This document shows, piece after piece, positions 7,560 through 15,959 of a DNA stretch of 64,000 nt (positions are counted from its first letter, which is position 1; every line of letters starts with the position of its first letter). Location: contig ONZJ01000002.1 in the NCBI GenBank assembly GCA_900313005.1, positions 1,690,996 to 1,754,995 of the forward strand. The letters run 5' to 3'. The notes beneath the pieces are model-generated. The model saw only the letters and a program-made list of their open reading frames with translations. It did no database searches and had not been told where the DNA came from. Source of the DNA: Rhodobacteraceae bacterium EL129 (GTDB lineage Bacteria > Pseudomonadota > Alphaproteobacteria > Rhodobacterales > Rhodobacteraceae). The position numbers and the translations under genes are program-made.

Positions 7560-8735
7560 CTAGGCCACCACTTCGGGCAGTCGCATGGCGGGTGGCGTAT
7601 TGCGGCTACGCGTTGAACGCACCACTCCGTCGATGATCGTCATGCCCACACCCGGTAGGTTCCCCAGTTCAACAGACTCCAGCATCGTGGCCCCGGGGGC
7701 ATGCTGCGCCTGATCCATCAAGACGAAATCCGCCGCATACCCGCCTTCGAGCAGCCCCACATCAAGCGAGCGCTGCCGCGCGGTGTTGCCAGTGGCGAAA
7801 CAGAATGCCGTGGCCGCATCCACGCCACCAAAGGCAGACAGCATGGCCACCATGCGCAAAATGCCTAAAGGCTGTACGCCGGATCCCGCTGGCCCATCGG
7901 TTCCAAGGATCACCTGATCCAGCTTGTCCAATTCGCGCGCGGTGTTCAGCGTCAGCACGGCGGCGCGTTCGTTGCCGTTGTGCACAATCTCAAAAGCCGA
8001 CGTACAACATTCGCACAGGTTGATGATCTGATCATCGGGAAGCGCCGAATGCCCGCCATTGATATGGCCGATCACATCCGTGCCGGTTTCAATCACCATG
8101 TCCGCGTCAATCAGACCCGAGCCCGGAATAGACGGCCCACCGGTGTGAATGGTGCTTTGCATGCCATATTTGCGCGCCCAGCCGACCATCTTGTTGGCGG
8201 TTGTACCGTCCTTGACGGTGCCCAGGCCCACCTCACCGATAAAACGTACGCCGGCCTCGCCCATCTGGCGGAAATGGTCTTCCTCCAGACCCTTTTGCAA
8301 CAAGGGCGCCCCGGCATGGACCTTCACGCCCGAGGGGCGCAGGTTTTCGTACCAGCGCTGTGCGGCGATCGCCATGGCCACCGTGCCCACAGGATCATTG
8401 GGGCGTCCCGGCATATGCACTTCGCCCGCCGAAATCATCGTGGTCACCCCACCGTGCAGGGTGCTGTCGATCCAATGCAATTGCTGTTGGCGCGGGGTAT
8501 AATCACCCACCACCGGGTGCACGTGGCTATCGATCAGCCCCGGCGACAGTGTGACACCTTTGGCATCAACGACCGTATCCGCGCCGTCCGTGTCCAGATC
8601 CTTTTCAAATCCAAAGGCTGAGATGCGCCCATCGACGCAGACCACACAATCCCCATCCGCAATCGGCGCTTCGATCTTGCCCGTCAAAATCAAGCCAATA
8701 TTGCGGATCACAAGTTTAGCGCTGGTCTCGGTCAT
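7560..8735 (-). CDS. enamidase-type amidohydrolase
   Basis: A 391-residue amidohydrolase-superfamily enzyme, full length. Metal ligands are visible in order: H71 and H73 (SPGLIDSHVHP), E168 (FIGEVGLG), H197 (TIHTGG), H224 (GHINGG) and D280 (LGTDGP). The overall pattern, including 'LHGGVTTMISAG', 'IHTGGPSIPGS' and the end 'SRNTPPA', matches what I remember of Eubacterium barkeri enamidase. That Fe/Zn enzyme hydrolyses 1,4,5,6-tetrahydro-6-oxonicotinate to ammonia and 2-formylglutarate. Here it is transcribed away from the hydroxylase and 6-hydroxynicotinate reductase genes, sharing their control region. The start has GGAGG upstream. The substrate could be a related ring acid. Confidence 0.82.
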   Translation of the reverse strand: MTETSAKLVIRNIGLILTGKIEAPIADGDCVVCVDGRISAFGFEKDLDTDGADTVVDAKGVTLSPGLIDSHVHPVVGDYTPRQQQLHWIDSTLHGGVTTMISAGEVHMPGRPNDPVGTVAMAIAAQRWYENLRPSGVKVHAGAPLLQKGLEEDHFRQMGEAGVRFIGEVGLGTVKDGTTANKMVGWARKYGMQSTIHTGGPSIPGSGLIDADMVIETGTDVIGHINGGHSALPDDQIINLCECCTSAFEIVHNGNERAAVLTLNTARELDKLDQVILGTDGPAGSGVQPLGILRMVAMLSAFGGVDAATAFCFATGNTARQRSLDVGLLEGGYAADFVLMDQAQHAPGATMLESVELGNLPGVGMTIIDGVVRSTRSRNTPPAMRLPEVVA

Positions 8736-8755
8736 CTGGCCCTCCGGGGAATGTT

Positions 8756-8770
8756 CGTTCGTATGCTAAC
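8756..8770 (-). promoter_or_regulatory. operator-like site, copy 1 (enamidase side)
   Basis: On the minus strand this reads GTTAGCATACGAACG. It matches 13 of 15 bases with copy 2 at 8841-8855, which is in the opposite orientation. It ends 21 bases upstream of the enamidase start codon. A repressor or activator common to both transcripts is inferred. Confidence 0.6.
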
Positions 8771-8812
8771 GACAATCCACTCCAATTCAAGCCTTCTCTG
8801 CCACGCAGGCAA

Positions 8813-8840
8813 TTGACTTGATCGTTTGGCTGGCTCTAAT
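8813..8840 (+). promoter_or_regulatory. sigma-70 type promoter of the hydroxylase/reductase operon
   Basis: TTGACT (8813-8818) and TCTAAT (8835-8840) are separated by 16 bases. Operator copy 2 begins directly after the -10 box, where a bound repressor would block the start of transcription. The promoter argues against the ATG at 8839 being a start codon, since that ATG would lie inside the -10 box. Confidence 0.6.
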
Positions 8841-8855
8841 GTTAGCACACAAACG
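8841..8855 (+). promoter_or_regulatory. operator-like site, copy 2 (hydroxylase side)
   Basis: GTTAGCACACAAACG, overlapping the predicted transcription start. It is an inverted near-copy of the site at 8756-8770. See the paired finding. Confidence 0.6.
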
Positions 8856-8880
8856 ATCTTTACCCGGGAGCAACCAACTT

Positions 8881-9717
8881 TTGCCGTATCTGACCCCTGC
8901 CCGATTGTCCGAGGCCGTCAAGCATTTGGCGCAAGGCTGCCCGCGCATCGTGGCCGGGTGTACGGATTACTTCCCGTCTCAGGCTCAAGGTCAAATCCCG
9001 GATACTTTGTTGGACATCAGCCGGGTGGCTGAACTGCAAGGGATTATGCATGTTGGAGATGGCTGGCGCATTGGCGCTGCTGTCACGTGGACGGATGTGA
9101 TCCAGGCCAATTTACCTCCAGCTTTTGATGCGCTTAAACTGGCTGCGCGCGAAGTCGGGTCGGTGCAAATCCAGAACCGCGCCACCGTGGCGGGCAACCT
9201 TTGTAATGCGTCGCCTGCGGCGGATGGTGTCCCTCCGTTGCTGGCGCTGCGGGCGCAGGTCGAACTCAGCGGACCAGATGGCACCCGACAGATCGCGCTT
9301 GGCGATTTCATTACCGACGGGCGCCAGATTGCGCTCGGAGCAGATGAACTCGTGAGCGCAGTGATCATCCCTGAGGTTTCGCCAAACGCCAGATCCGGAT
9401 TTCTGAAGCTGGGCAGCCGCACGCATCTCGTGATCTCAATTGCCATGGTCGCAGCGGTGCTTGAAGTTGACAAAGATACCATCGCGCAAGCCACCGTTGC
9501 GGTGGGCAGTTGCTCGCCCGTAGCGCAACGCCTGACAGCATTGGAACAGGCTTTGGCAGGACAATCGGTTGACGCCCTGGAAGACCTGAGCATTTCTGAG
9601 AAAATGCTGTCGCCATTGTCGCCCATATCGGATGTGCGCGGCTCTGCGGGATACCGGCTGGATGTAGTGGCCGAGTTGATCCGCCGCACGCTACGGCAAG
9701 CTGCAGGAGTCTTCTAA
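8881..9717 (+). CDS. molybdenum hydroxylase, FAD-binding subunit
   Basis: A 278-residue FAD-binding subunit of the xanthine dehydrogenase family (CoxM/NdhF type). It carries electrons from the FeS domain to the acceptor. The FAD motifs are 'RIVAGCTDYFP' (the usual AGGTD loop, one Gly to Cys) and 'QNRATVAGNLCNASPAADG', which contains the family's TxxGN. The start is a TTG giving MPYLTPARLSEAV, in register with family members; GGGAG lies 10 bases upstream. An upstream ATG at 8839 falls in the promoter. Three bases separate it from the fused FeS/Mo subunit. Substrate class is inferred from the reductase and enamidase neighbours. Confidence 0.88.
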   Translation: MPYLTPARLSEAVKHLAQGCPRIVAGCTDYFPSQAQGQIPDTLLDISRVAELQGIMHVGDGWRIGAAVTWTDVIQANLPPAFDALKLAAREVGSVQIQNRATVAGNLCNASPAADGVPPLLALRAQVELSGPDGTRQIALGDFITDGRQIALGADELVSAVIIPEVSPNARSGFLKLGSRTHLVISIAMVAAVLEVDKDTIAQATVAVGSCSPVAQRLTALEQALAGQSVDALEDLSISEKMLSPLSPISDVRGSAGYRLDVVAELIRRTLRQAAGVF

Positions 9718-9720
9718 ACC

Positions 9721-12462
9721 ATGGATGGCCCGCATACAGATCAGCCCGTGCGCTTTCGACTGAACGGCGCTGAGGTATCTACCCCGGCCCGCACGGGAGA
9801 ACGATTATCCCAGACCCTGCGCGAACGCCTGGGTGCGCGGGACGTCAAGATCGGGTGCAATGCGGGTGATTGCGGGGCCTGCACGGTTCTGGTGGATGGC
9901 CAAACCGCCTGCGCTTGCCTGATGACCACGCAAGCGGCTGAAGGCGCAGATGTGGACACGCTCACCGGATTGGTGAGCTCCGACCCTCATGCCAAACGCC
10001 TTATCGAAAGCTTCCAAGACCACGGAGCGGCGCAGTGCGGGATCTGCACGCCGGGCATGATGGTCTCAGCAGTGGCCTTGCTGCGCGAAACACCAGAGCC
10101 GGATGAAGACCAGATCAAACAGGCGCTGGGCGGTGTGCTGTGTCGCTGCACCGGCTATCGCAAGATCATTGACGCCGTCGCCGGTCTGCGCACCAACCTG
10201 GACACAGACGGCAGCGCAGGGGCCGCGATCCGTCGTGTCGATGGTTTGAACAAGGTCACCGGGGTAGAGGCCTTTGGCGATGACATTGCCCAGCCCGGCA
10301 CTTTGGAAATTCTGGTGATCCGCTCTCCCTATCCTCGGGCGGCCTTTGCCTTTGGTGATATGGACGCATGGCTTGCAGATCAATCTGGTCTAGAGGCGAT
10401 CCTGACCGCAGTGGACATCCCCGGCGAGAATTGCTTCGGTGTCATCCCGCCCTTTGCCGATCAGCCGGTCTTTGCCGAAACCGAAACACGGTTCCGGGGC
10501 GAAGCGGTCGCAGCCATTGTCGGCACCCCCGAAGCGATATTTGAGTTTGATCCCGAGAGCTTTCCTGTCACCTGGACAGAGCTGGAAAGCGTTGAGGACG
10601 TGCGTGCGGCACGGGCGCAGGGCGCGCGCCAACTGCATGCCACCCGCGCAAATAATCTGATGTGCGAAGGGTTTGTCGCATGTGGTGATCCAGAAGCGGC
10701 ATTGGCGAAGGCGCATGTCACGGCCGAAGGGCGCTTTCAGTCGGGCTTTGTCGAACACGCCTATATCGAGCCTGAAGCCGGGTTTGCTCAGATGAATGGC
10801 GACAAGGTGGAGATCCACGCCTGCACGCAAGCCCCAGTCATGGACCTTGAAGCGATGGAGATCATCCTTGGCTGGGACCGATCCCGCATCCGCATGATCC
10901 CCACTGGCGTGGGTGGCGGTTTTGGGGCCAAGCTGGACATCTCGGTCCAGCCCTATCTGGCCTTGGCTGCCATCAAGACGGGCCAGCCCGTCCGCCTGAC
11001 CTATTCCCGCAGCGAATCCATGCAATCCACCACCAAGCGGCACCCTTCTGATATCACGTTGCGCGTAGGCGCCACGAAAGAGGGCAAGATCAGCGGCTTT
11101 GCCTTTCACGGCGCGTTTAACACGGGCGCCTATGCATCGTGGGGGCCGACGGTGGCCACACGTGTGCCGGTGCATGCGTCGGGGCCCTATCGGATCACGG
11201 ATTACCGCGCGCAGGCGGATGGGGTGCACACGCATTGCCCGCCATCTGGCGCGTTCCGGGGCTTTGGCGTACCGCAGTCTGCTATTGCTCAGGAAAGCCT
11301 GTTTGATGAATTGGCAGCGGCGCTGAATATGGACGGGCTGGAATTTCGTTTGCTGAATGCGCTGGACAACAACGTCAAGACGATCTGCGGACAGACATTT
11401 TCCCAAGGGGTTGGGATCAAAGCTTGCCTTGAGGCTCTGCGCCCCGCATGGCAGGCGGAACGCGCAGCTGCCCAGGCCTTCAATGCCTCGCAGACTGGAG
11501 CCAACCGGCGCGGTGTGGGCATTGCCTCGGGCTGGTATGGCTGTGGCAACACGTCCCTGCCCAATCCATCCACCATCCGTGCCGGCGTGCGCCATGACGG
11601 CACTATTGTGCTGCACCAGGGTGCCATGGACATTGGTCAGGGGGCCAACACCGTCATCGCGCAAATCTTTGCAAGCGCCTTGGGGGTCGATACCAGCCGC
11701 ATCACGCTCGAAGGCCCCGACACGGATATCACGCCAGATGCGGGGAAAACCTCGGCCTCTCGTCAGACCTTCGTGTCTGGCAATGCCGCGCGGTTGTGCG
11801 GCGCTGCTTTGCGCGCGGTGATCCTGCGCCATGTGAACGCCGCGGAAGATGCGGCATTGCAGAGTAGCGCAGGCCTGATCACAGTCACGGACAGCGCAGG
11901 CACACATACAATCAAGACAGACGCATTAGAGCCAGGTGATCTGGGATATGTGTTTGAGGCGGTCGACACTTATGATCCGCCGACCAAACCTCTCGACCAG
12001 AACGGACAGGGCGAGCCTTATGCGCAATTCGGTTATACCGCACAACTGGCAGTGGTTGAGATTGACGAAGCCCTGGGCACCACAACACCGATCAAGTTTG
12101 TAGCAGCCCATGATGTGGGCAAAGCCATCAACCCAATGTTGGTCGAAGGCCAAGTGCATGGCGGCATTGCCCAGGGTTTGGGCATGGCCTTGATGGAGGA
12201 ATACTTCCCCGGCCGAACCGAAAACCTGCACGACTACCTGATCCCGACCATCGGCGACGTCCCTCCGATTGAAACGCTGATCATCGAAGAACCCGACGCC
12301 CATGGTCCTTACGGCGCGAAGGGGTTGGGCGAACATGTCCTGATCCCCACGGCACCGGCCTTGCTCAATGCCATCTCGGATGCTTCGGGAGTGCGCATGC
12401 GCTCGGTCCCGGTGACGCCATCGAAACTACGCGCGGCCATTGTGGAGCGTGATCATGGCTGA
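9721..12462 (+). CDS. molybdenum hydroxylase, fused [2Fe-2S] and molybdopterin subunit
   Basis: A 913-residue fusion. Residues 1-160 hold two [2Fe-2S] sites: plant-type C46, C51, C54, C64/C66, and the hydroxylase-type C106, C109, C141, C143. Residues 165-913 are the molybdopterin domain, with 'GVGGGFGAK', '[10 protein letters not shown]' and, near the C-terminus, 'GAKGLGE', whose Glu is the catalytic base in this family. It should hydroxylate an N-heterocycle beside the ring nitrogen with water oxygen, for example nicotinate to 6-hydroxynicotinate. In nicotinate dehydrogenases the FeS and Mo parts are usually separate. Its end overlaps the reductase start by 8 bases. Confidence 0.92.
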   Translation: MDGPHTDQPVRFRLNGAEVSTPARTGERLSQTLRERLGARDVKIGCNAGDCGACTVLVDGQTACACLMTTQAAEGADVDTLTGLVSSDPHAKRLIESFQDHGAAQCGICTPGMMVSAVALLRETPEPDEDQIKQALGGVLCRCTGYRKIIDAVAGLRTNLDTDGSAGAAIRRVDGLNKVTGVEAFGDDIAQPGTLEILVIRSPYPRAAFAFGDMDAWLADQSGLEAILTAVDIPGENCFGVIPPFADQPVFAETETRFRGEAVAAIVGTPEAIFEFDPESFPVTWTELESVEDVRAARAQGARQLHATRANNLMCEGFVACGDPEAALAKAHVTAEGRFQSGFVEHAYIEPEAGFAQMNGDKVEIHACTQAPVMDLEAMEIILGWDRSRIRMIPTGVGGGFGAKLDISVQPYLALAAIKTGQPVRLTYSRSESMQSTTKRHPSDITLRVGATKEGKISGFAFHGAFNTGAYASWGPTVATRVPVHASGPYRITDYRAQADGVHTHCPPSGAFRGFGVPQSAIAQESLFDELAAALNMDGLEFRLLNALDNNVKTICGQTFSQGVGIKACLEALRPAWQAERAAAQAFNASQTGANRRGVGIASGWYGCGNTSLPNPSTIRAGVRHDGTIVLHQGAMDIGQGANTVIAQIFASALGVDTSRITLEGPDTDITPDAGKTSASRQTFVSGNAARLCGAALRAVILRHVNAAEDAALQSSAGLITVTDSAGTHTIKTDALEPGDLGYVFEAVDTYDPPTKPLDQNGQGEPYAQFGYTAQLAVVEIDEALGTTTPIKFVAAHDVGKAINPMLVEGQVHGGIAQGLGMALMEEYFPGRTENLHDYLIPTIGDVPPIETLIIEEPDAHGPYGAKGLGEHVLIPTAPALLNAISDASGVRMRSVPVTPSKLRAAIVERDHG

Positions 12463-13906
12463 GCGCCGCGAGATGCCAGAGAAGATCCGCTGCGACGCCT
12501 GCCCCGTGCTGTGTTACATCGCAGATGGTCGCTCAGGGGCCTGTGATCGCTATGCCAACCACGACGGCGCGCTCGTGCGATTGGACCCGCTGACCATCAT
12601 CGAAAACGCGGTGGAACACGGCGCGCCAACTGTGCCGTTCCTCAAAGACACCCATGGCACGGATTGGGATGGCAATATTGTCCAGACTGCCCAGCCTTTT
12701 GTGACGGCCATCGGATCGGGCACCACCTATCCCGACTACAAACCCGCCCCGTTCATTGTCAGCCAACCTGTTGGTGATGCCGATATGGTGACAGTCGTCA
12801 CCGAAGGGATCTTTAGCTACTGCGGCGTGAAAGTGAAAATCGACACCGACCGTTTCATCGGTCACGAGCGCGCCATTGTACGCGTCGATGGCGAACCTGT
12901 GGGCCATGTGATGACCTCAGAGTACGGCTCCAAGATGTTGTCACTGGGCGGGGTGGAACACCTAACCGGGGGCACCAAAAAAGAAGGGCGTGTGACCTGC
13001 GACGCCCTGCTCAAGCTGTGCAATTGCGAGGCGATGGAGATGACCATCGACGAGGGGGCCACTTTGACGGTGCAGGCCGGCCACGCCCCCATCGTGGACG
13101 GGGACACCGAACGGCTGATGCGAGTGGGCTGTGGCTCGGCAGCGATAGGCATGTTCGCGTCGCAATGGGCCCCGCATACGGATGAGGTGATTGTGGTCGA
13201 TGACCATATCACCGGAGTTCTGTCCGAACACCAGGCCGGCAAGATGCTGGATGTGCCACCCACAGGCATCAAGATCAACGGGCGGCGCTCTACGCCAGGC
13301 CGGTATTTTCAGGTGGCCGAACCCGGCACAGGCTGGGGCGGCACCAACATCGAGGACCCTCTGACCATCCTCAAACCCGCCGACCCCAAGGTTGCGTGGG
13401 AAGGCTTGCGCCTGCTGATGGTATCAACAACAGGCGAACAATATGCCTATTTTGAACTGGATGCCGCATTGCACCCTCAACCCAAACCTTTGCCGGAGGC
13501 GCTGAAACGCGCGGTCGACCGGGTGGCGGAGAACTGTGAACCTTCGGTCTGTTCCGTCCTGTTCATGGGCGGTGCCGGCGGGTCCTTGCGTGCAGGGGTC
13601 ACGGAAAATCCTGTCAAACTGACCAACTCGGTCAAATCCGCGCTGACACATGTCTCGGTCGGCGGGGCGCAGGCCTATGTCTGGCCCGGCGGCGGCATCA
13701 CCGTCATGGCCAATGTCGAGGATATGCCATCGAACGCCTTTGGTTATGTGCCCACCCCGGCCCTCGTCGCCCCGATTGAATTCACGATGCGCTTGTCGGA
13801 CTATATCGCGCTGGGCGGCCACGCGGATCATGTGCGACCTATCGAGGAGGCGCTGACAGACGATGTGCGCCGGGTTTCTTCCTTGGAAAGAGGAGGCAAA
13901 TCATAA
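12455..13906 (+). CDS. 6-hydroxynicotinate reductase homologue
   Basis: A 483-residue protein starting [20 protein letters not shown], with GGAG 8 bases upstream of the ATG. Cys13, 16, 20 and 30 (CX2CX3CX9C) form a probable [4Fe-4S] site. More cysteines at 123, 182, 189, 191, 226, 361 and 366 could bind further clusters. The E. barkeri enzyme reduces 6-hydroxynicotinate to the tetrahydro-oxo ring, and is known to carry a covalent flavin, one [2Fe-2S] and two [4Fe-4S] clusters. Residues 170-174 read LTGGT, close to the S/T-G-A/G-T core of ApbE flavinylation sites, so Thr171 or Thr174 may carry flavin. The next gene is ApbE-like. Confidence 0.82.
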   Translation: MAERREMPEKIRCDACPVLCYIADGRSGACDRYANHDGALVRLDPLTIIENAVEHGAPTVPFLKDTHGTDWDGNIVQTAQPFVTAIGSGTTYPDYKPAPFIVSQPVGDADMVTVVTEGIFSYCGVKVKIDTDRFIGHERAIVRVDGEPVGHVMTSEYGSKMLSLGGVEHLTGGTKKEGRVTCDALLKLCNCEAMEMTIDEGATLTVQAGHAPIVDGDTERLMRVGCGSAAIGMFASQWAPHTDEVIVVDDHITGVLSEHQAGKMLDVPPTGIKINGRRSTPGRYFQVAEPGTGWGGTNIEDPLTILKPADPKVAWEGLRLLMVSTTGEQYAYFELDAALHPQPKPLPEALKRAVDRVAENCEPSVCSVLFMGGAGGSLRAGVTENPVKLTNSVKSALTHVSVGGAQAYVWPGGGITVMANVEDMPSNAFGYVPTPALVAPIEFTMRLSDYIALGGHADHVRPIEEALTDDVRRVSSLERGGKS

Positions 13907-14773
13907 ATGCAGGGACCTCAGGCTACATATCTGGATGGCGGCGCCCGGTTGCACCTGCACCACGGACCGATTGACTTGATCATCGGGGCCGAGGGCGTTG
14001 AACGGACCCAGGCCTTTGAAGCAGCGCGGGCGCGGTTTGAAACGGTGCTCACAGGTTTGGTCAGCGAACTGCCTCTTTTGCGCGCTCAGGCCGTTCCAGG
14101 CAGCCCTGCCCCTCATGATCCCGTAGCGCGGCGAATGGCGCGGGCGGTCGCTCCTTTTTGCGGCGGTTGTTATGTCACACCGATGAGCGCTGTTGCGGGT
14201 AGCGTTGCCGATGAAGTGCTGAGCGCCATGACCAACGCCGCCAACCTGTCCCGCGCCTATGTCAACAACGGTGGTGACATTGCGGTACATCTGGACGCAG
14301 GGCACAGCTTTTGCATCGCTATGTCACATCACAACGGCACCGATCTGGGGCGGGTGGAACTCCTTGCCCAAGACACCGCCCGTGGGATAGCAACCAGCGG
14401 CGCGCAGGGCCGCAGCTTTAGCCTAGGGATTGCGGATAGTGTAACTGTGTTGGCGCGTGATGCGGCCGCAGCAGATGTGGCGGCCACGCTGATTGCCAAT
14501 GCGGTTGATCTGCCAGCGCACCCCGGCATCCAACGCCAACCTGCAAACATGCTATCACCAGACAGCGATTTAGGCGATCATTTGGTGGTTACCGACGTAC
14601 CCGCACTTTCCGCCGCTGAGGCTCAACAGGCACTGAGCGTCGGCAGAGATCTGGCAGAACACATGCAAGCCGCCGATCACATCCACGGCGCGGCCTTGTT
14701 CCTGCAAGGGCAAAACACCGTGATTGGCGAAGGGCTGAACACACTTCCAACCAAGGAGCTAGCACATGCCTGA
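13907..14773 (+). CDS. UPF0280 family protein, ApbE-like (possible flavin transferase)
   Basis: A 288-residue protein starting directly after the reductase stop codon, with AGGAGG upstream. It has the ApbE-like landmarks 'AYVNNGGDIAVHL' (about residues 117-129), 'GIATSG', and 'FSLGIADSVTVLARDAAAADVAAT' (about 170-193). In ApbE enzymes these residues bind FAD and metal and transfer FMN to a Ser/Thr of a target protein. UPF0280 has no assigned function that I know of. Sitting between an enzyme family known to hold covalent flavin and the rest of its operon, it is a good candidate for the maturation factor. This role is inference. Confidence 0.8.
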   Translation: MQGPQATYLDGGARLHLHHGPIDLIIGAEGVERTQAFEAARARFETVLTGLVSELPLLRAQAVPGSPAPHDPVARRMARAVAPFCGGCYVTPMSAVAGSVADEVLSAMTNAANLSRAYVNNGGDIAVHLDAGHSFCIAMSHHNGTDLGRVELLAQDTARGIATSGAQGRSFSLGIADSVTVLARDAAAADVAATLIANAVDLPAHPGIQRQPANMLSPDSDLGDHLVVTDVPALSAAEAQQALSVGRDLAEHMQAADHIHGAALFLQGQNTVIGEGLNTLPTKELAHA

Positions 14774-15347
14774 GCTGATCCTACGCAAGCGGCTGATCGT
14801 GGTCGAAGAGATTTTCCACGAAGGTGGCCCTCCCCCGGAGACCCCACTCAAACGCGGTGCGGCCCTTGCGGTTCTGCAAAACCCCTTTGCCGGGCGTTAC
14901 GTGGAGGACATTCAACATTTCATGGACGATTTGCGCCCACTGGGCCTGCAAATGGCGCGTGATCTGGCGGATTCCTTGGGTGGACCGGACCAAATCGAGG
15001 GCTACGGCAAGGCCTCGCTTGTGGGCACACGCGGCGAACTGGAACACGGCGCGCTGTGGCACAATCCCGGCGGCTATGCCATGCGCGAGGTGTTGAACGA
15101 CACCCGTGCCATCGTTCCATCCTCCAAGAAAGTCGGGGCTGCAGGCGCCCGGATCGACGTGCCCATCACCCATATCAACGCCTCTTATGTGCGCAGCCAT
15201 TTCGACAGTATGGAGGTGGGCCTCAATGACGCGCCCCGCGCGGATGAGCTGCTTTACGCTTTGGTCATGACAACCGGCCCTCGGATCCATACCCGCTCTG
15301 GCGGGCTTGAGGCCGCAGATATCACAGGAAAGGACGGTCTGAGATGA
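14766..15347 (+). CDS. DUF1185 (amino acid synthesis family) protein, copy 1
   Basis: A 193-residue protein overlapping the UPF0280 gene by 8 bases. It shares with the next gene 'NPFAGRYVEDI', 'EGYGKASLVG.RGELEHGA', 'IVPSSKK', 'D.P......ASYVRSHFDSMEV..NDAPRADE' and the end 'GKDGLR'. It has no signal peptide. DUF1185 has structures but no proven reaction to my knowledge. The conserved Lys, His and Arg residues are consistent with a hydrolase or tautomerase acting on a small ring acid. Its place in this operon suggests a step in ring opening or later, or a subunit shared with copy 2. Confidence 0.82.
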   Translation: MPELILRKRLIVVEEIFHEGGPPPETPLKRGAALAVLQNPFAGRYVEDIQHFMDDLRPLGLQMARDLADSLGGPDQIEGYGKASLVGTRGELEHGALWHNPGGYAMREVLNDTRAIVPSSKKVGAAGARIDVPITHINASYVRSHFDSMEVGLNDAPRADELLYALVMTTGPRIHTRSGGLEAADITGKDGLR

Positions 15348-15928
15348 GCGCTAAGATTAGAAAAATCGCGACATTCGTCGAGGAAACTCATATCGAGGTG
15401 GGCCGTACGATTGCCCCACCCACCCGCAAAGCCGTGGCCGTGGCGGTGATCGAGAACCCCCTTGCGGGCAGGTATGTCGATGACCTCACCCCGCTGATTG
15501 AGATCGGCGCGGAACTGGGCGCTTTGTTGGGCGCGCGGGCCGTGACAGCGCTGGGCGTGGCCCCTGAAGCGATTGAAAGCTATGGCAAAGCCGCAATGGT
15601 CGGCGAAGATGGCGAGCTGGAACATGCCGCGGCCCTTTTGCACCCAGCGATGGGCGCGCCCTTGCGCAAAGCGGTAGAGAAAGGCGCTGCCTTGGTGCCC
15701 TCGTCCAAGAAACGTGGTGGGCCGGGGCAGGATCTGGACGTGCCTTTGGGGCATAAAGATGCGGCCTACGTGCGGTCTCATTTCGACGGAATTGAAGTGC
15801 GGATCAACGACGCTCCACGTGCAGGTGAAATTTTGGTTGCCGTGGCTGTCACCGACAGTGGAAGGCCACTACCCCGAGTGGGCGGGCTGACCCATGATGA
15901 GGCTGAAGGTAAAGACGGCCTCCGTTAG
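15344..15928 (+). CDS. DUF1185 (amino acid synthesis family) protein, copy 2
   Basis: A 194-residue protein coupled to copy 1 by ATGA. It keeps the same landmarks: 'NPLAGRYVDDL', 'ESYGKAAMVG.DGELEHAAA', 'LVPSSKK', 'AAYVRSHFDGIEVRINDAPRAGE' and 'GKDGLR'. The two copies differ clearly in the first 35 residues and in the 100-115 region, so they are old duplicates rather than recent ones. They could form a heteromer or act on successive intermediates. It is the last gene of the plus-strand operon and converges on the M20 deacylase gene 31 bases away. Confidence 0.82.
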   Translation: MSAKIRKIATFVEETHIEVGRTIAPPTRKAVAVAVIENPLAGRYVDDLTPLIEIGAELGALLGARAVTALGVAPEAIESYGKAAMVGEDGELEHAAALLHPAMGAPLRKAVEKGAALVPSSKKRGGPGQDLDVPLGHKDAAYVRSHFDGIEVRINDAPRAGEILVAVAVTDSGRPLPRVGGLTHDEAEGKDGLR

Positions 15929-15959
15929 ACGTGCTGCTAACCGGCTATTTTCTCACTGA

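Noticed and set aside
10390..11907. 505-codon open frame on the minus strand
   Set aside because: It lies wholly antisense to the molybdenum hydroxylase, whose motifs are intact; composition (Arg/His/Gln-rich) is typical of a shadow frame in G/C-rich DNA.
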